In this document: positions 62,218 through 64,000 of the stretch, piece by piece | Numbering within the stretch: position 1 is the stretch's first letter | How the letters are laid out: each line of letters opens with the position of its first letter | Assembly (NCBI RefSeq): GCF_030817215.1 | Contig: NZ_JAUSZA010000001.1 | Coordinates: 7,414,501-7,478,500, forward strand | Direction: 5' to 3' | Length of the DNA: 64,000 nucleotides | Source of the DNA: Paenibacillus sp. V4I3 | GTDB taxonomy: Bacteria > Bacillota > Bacilli > Paenibacillales > NBRC-103111 | The notes under the pieces: generated by a model | The model's database searches: none | Told to the model about the DNA's origin: nothing | The model's input: only the letters and a program-made list of their open reading frames with translations | Translations under genes and position numbers: made by a program

Positions 62218-62373
62218 TTAATCTTCATCTCTTTTTTTCCTTAACAGGGCTAACTTTCGTTCTATCTCCTCCGTTTTATCGACTCTACTTCTCGTCTTTC
62301 GAAAAGACTGTCTCAAGCGAAAAATCAGGAAAATAGCTGCGCCAGCGAGTAAAACAATCACATATGCGTCCAT
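62218..62373 (-). CDS. 51-aa membrane-anchored small protein
   Basis: MDAYVIVLLAGAAIFLIFRL membrane segment, then a strongly basic coiled tail (VDKTEEIERKLALLRKKRDE). AGGAGG at ideal spacing. Divergent from the MFS gene. No known family. Confidence 0.72.
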   Translation of the reverse strand: MDAYVIVLLAGAAIFLIFRLRQSFRKTRSRVDKTEEIERKLALLRKKRDED

Positions 62374-62484
62374 AAAGCCTCCTAAAAACAGAATTGTGTC
62401 ATTTGTATGGAAAGGTCATATCTATAGGACGAGCGGCGTACATCTTAAGAAGAGACAAGTCTAAATGATTGAGGTGGTGAGAAC

Positions 62485-63651
62485 ATGCGAACAGCTATTT
62501 GGTTGTACTTATTTATGTTTGTTGCTTTTTTTGATTTACACGCGCAGTACCCGATTCTTTCTCCCTTCGCCTTATCTTTGGGAGCAGCTCCTTCATTTAT
62601 AGGGCTAATTATGGGCGTATACTCAATTACACATTTGCCTGGGAATCTAATCGCTGGCTATGGCGTGGACAAATATGGAAGTAAAATCTTTATTGTCTTT
62701 AGCCTGATTGTAGCAGGGATCATCTTACTTTTTCAATCCAATGTGAAAGATCCTTGGCACTTGCTATATATTCGTTCGATTAGCGGATTCGTACTCGCCT
62801 TCTTATCCCCTGCCTGCTTATCGTTGCTTGCACGCATAGCCAAGGATCGCATCCATCAAAGTAAACTGATGGCTGGCAACGGTCTCATACATACCCTTGC
62901 TTCCGTGGTATCTCCAGCAGCAGGCGCTGTGTTAGTTGCCAAAATTGGATTTACAACAGCCTTCTCCGTGTTAGGTTGGATTCTTATTATCACAGGCATA
63001 CTTGCCATCTTCGGTGTGAAAGAAAAGCAGCTCCTAGCGCAAACAGGAAGCAAATCCCCCATCTTAGATCATCATGGTCATGGCATGCTGAGTGATGAAT
63101 CAGACCTACCCGCCAGCGTAACGATTCCATGGTTATTCTTTCTCATTCCAATGGCTCTCTCCTGCTCGCAAGGCATTCTTTTCTTTGAGCTTCCACTTAT
63201 GCAGTCGGCCAGAGATTCTATCCTAACGTCCGGCGTTTTTTTCACTTTAATCAGTTTAGGCGCTCTGTTAAGCATCAGCTTCTGGTTCTTAAATAAGATC
63301 CCCCCGTTTATCCGAACGGTCTGTGGAAGTATCTCGCTTGCGATCATTTTCTTCGGTTTAGCCATTCAGTGGCCGATACCACTCACGGTTTCCCTTTTCC
63401 TAATCGGAATGGCGAAAGGTATCATTTATCCCGCTCTCGCTGCCCTTCTTGCCGGTATAACAAGCAGCAATCGATATGGACGCGTCTTTTCCCTTCTTTC
63501 CATCTCCTATTCCGTTGGCGCCTTTATCGGTCCCATGATGGCCGGACAGCTTCGCGACCACATTTCCTCTTACTTCATCGCGTTTTTCGTCTTAATGCTA
63601 GCACTTTCCCTCTTACCGCTGCGCACATTTAAAACGCCTATCACAACGTAA
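62485..63651 (+). CDS. MFS-family transporter
   Basis: 388 residues, twelve membrane segments, with the MFS loop-2 motif GYGVDKYGSKIF (near 59). Resembles drug or sugar efflux carriers of bacilli; substrate unknown. GAGGTGG site. Followed by a hairpin terminator. Confidence 0.88.
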   Translation: MRTAIWLYLFMFVAFFDLHAQYPILSPFALSLGAAPSFIGLIMGVYSITHLPGNLIAGYGVDKYGSKIFIVFSLIVAGIILLFQSNVKDPWHLLYIRSISGFVLAFLSPACLSLLARIAKDRIHQSKLMAGNGLIHTLASVVSPAAGAVLVAKIGFTTAFSVLGWILIITGILAIFGVKEKQLLAQTGSKSPILDHHGHGMLSDESDLPASVTIPWLFFLIPMALSCSQGILFFELPLMQSARDSILTSGVFFTLISLGALLSISFWFLNKIPPFIRTVCGSISLAIIFFGLAIQWPIPLTVSLFLIGMAKGIIYPALAALLAGITSSNRYGRVFSLLSISYSVGAFIGPMMAGQLRDHISSYFIAFFVLMLALSLLPLRTFKTPITT

Positions 63652-63660
63652 TTGCCGATA

Positions 63661-63695
63661 AAATGGCGGCTTGAGCTTATCAAGCCGTCTTTTGC
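63661..63695 (+). terminator. Terminator of the MFS gene
   Basis: CGGCTTGA / TCAAGCCG stem, 5-base loop, T run. Confidence 0.82.
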
Positions 63696-63706
63696 GCTGT
63701 CAATCC

Positions 63707-63730
63707 CTGTCATTTCCCGGGAAATGACAG
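63707..63730. promoter_or_regulatory. Perfect 24-bp palindrome
   Basis: Two exact complementary 12-base arms, CTGTCATTTCCC and GGGAAATGACAG, with no loop. Lies between the MFS terminator and the Toprim gene. A dimeric-protein binding site is more likely than a terminator (no T run). Confidence 0.6.
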
Positions 63731-63819
63731 CATCATATTTGCCTAATCGTCGAATGAAATCCTTGGATCACTTGCGAAAACGGGTTATACTACAAAAAAA
63801 CCTAAAGTGAGGAAATCCC

Positions 63820-64000
63820 ATGTCGATTGTAATCATAGTAGAAGGTAAAAATGATAAAAGCCGGTTAAAACGCGTGGTTGATGAAAGTGTCGTGATCTTA
63901 TGTACATTCGGTACCCCCAGCTCGTTAACTCTTGAAGAACTGAGAAAAAAAGCGGAAGACAATCATGTGTTCATATTTACGGATAATGATGCATCCGGCA
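63820..64000 (+). CDS. Toprim-domain protein, 3' end outside window
   Basis: First 60 residues: MSIVIIVEGKNDKSRLKRVV with the Toprim Glu (VEGKND), then FIFTDNDASG with the DxD region. Fits small Toprim (RNase M5-like) proteins of Bacillota. ATG 63820 follows GTGAGG. Truncated by the window edge. Confidence 0.82.
   Translation, partial: MSIVIIVEGKNDKSRLKRVVDESVVILCTFGTPSSLTLEELRKKAEDNHVFIFTDNDASG

Overview
The window looks like a chromosome segment of a spore-forming Bacillota of the Paenibacillus type. The core genes (heme A synthase ctaA, a UbiD decarboxylase, a YtgP/SpoVB-type flippase, an AsnB/AsnO-type asparagine synthetase, a class B PBP, a DUF2515 protein), the strong AGGAGG-type ribosome sites and the frequent TTG/GTG starts all fit. 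No species can be named from sequence alone.

Layout. 1-6.2 kb is core chromosome: SDR oxidoreductase, Cthe_2314-type HEPN protein, EamA transporter, UbiD decarboxylase, ctaA, a frameshifted general-stress-protein gene and a thioredoxin-like gene. 6,227-45,508 is one complete 39.3-kb Tn7-like transposon. Its ends are inverted repeats (23 of 28 positions identical), it is flanked by a 5-bp direct repeat AAGAT, and it has three spaced TnsB-type sites at the left end and three abutting ones at the right. It sits between the divergent thioredoxin and SPFH-protein genes. 45.5-64 kb is core chromosome again: SPFH plus Arc-like pair, a GntR-controlled ABC transporter operon, DUF2515, flippase, HAD phosphatases, asnB, PBP, a CvpA/transglutaminase protein, an MFS transporter and a Toprim protein.

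Inside the transposon, 6.5-15.4 kb is the transposition module, read leftward: a small protein, a short TniQ, a 122-aa protein, TnsA, TnsB, TnsC and a large TnsD-like TniQ, with a divergent XRE regulator. At 16.3 kb lies a complete XerC/D-like tyrosine recombinase. 17.8-37.8 kb is the most striking part: about 20 copies or remnants of an 80-95-bp repeat, each normally placed just after the stop codon of a small unrelated gene and mostly in one orientation. The repeat has the architecture of an integron attC site (outer boxes related to AGCTAAC and GTTTAGT, inner inverted boxes, a variable imperfect hairpin), so the region reads as an integron-like cassette array without a recognisable IntI. 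The cassettes encode DinB, GNAT, HAD, VOC, an ECF sigma factor with its partner, lipoproteins, small membrane proteins, a nucleotide kinase and unknowns. One GNAT cassette is interrupted by an IS110-family element. If the element is removed at its CCTG core the GNAT frame is restored, and the element's noncoding right region carries an exact complement of the restored target, as a bridge-RNA guide would.

37.8-44.9 kb is a defence-like block: two displaced halves of a tRNA-Phe-like sequence, an AbiJ-type HEPN protein, an AlbA_2/Schlafen-type protein, an OLD-family ATPase/Toprim nuclease, and a two-gene operon of a HEPN-zinc-ribbon protein with an Fe(II)/2-oxoglutarate oxygenase. The picture is a large Tn7-like vehicle carrying a nested cassette-capture array and defence genes.
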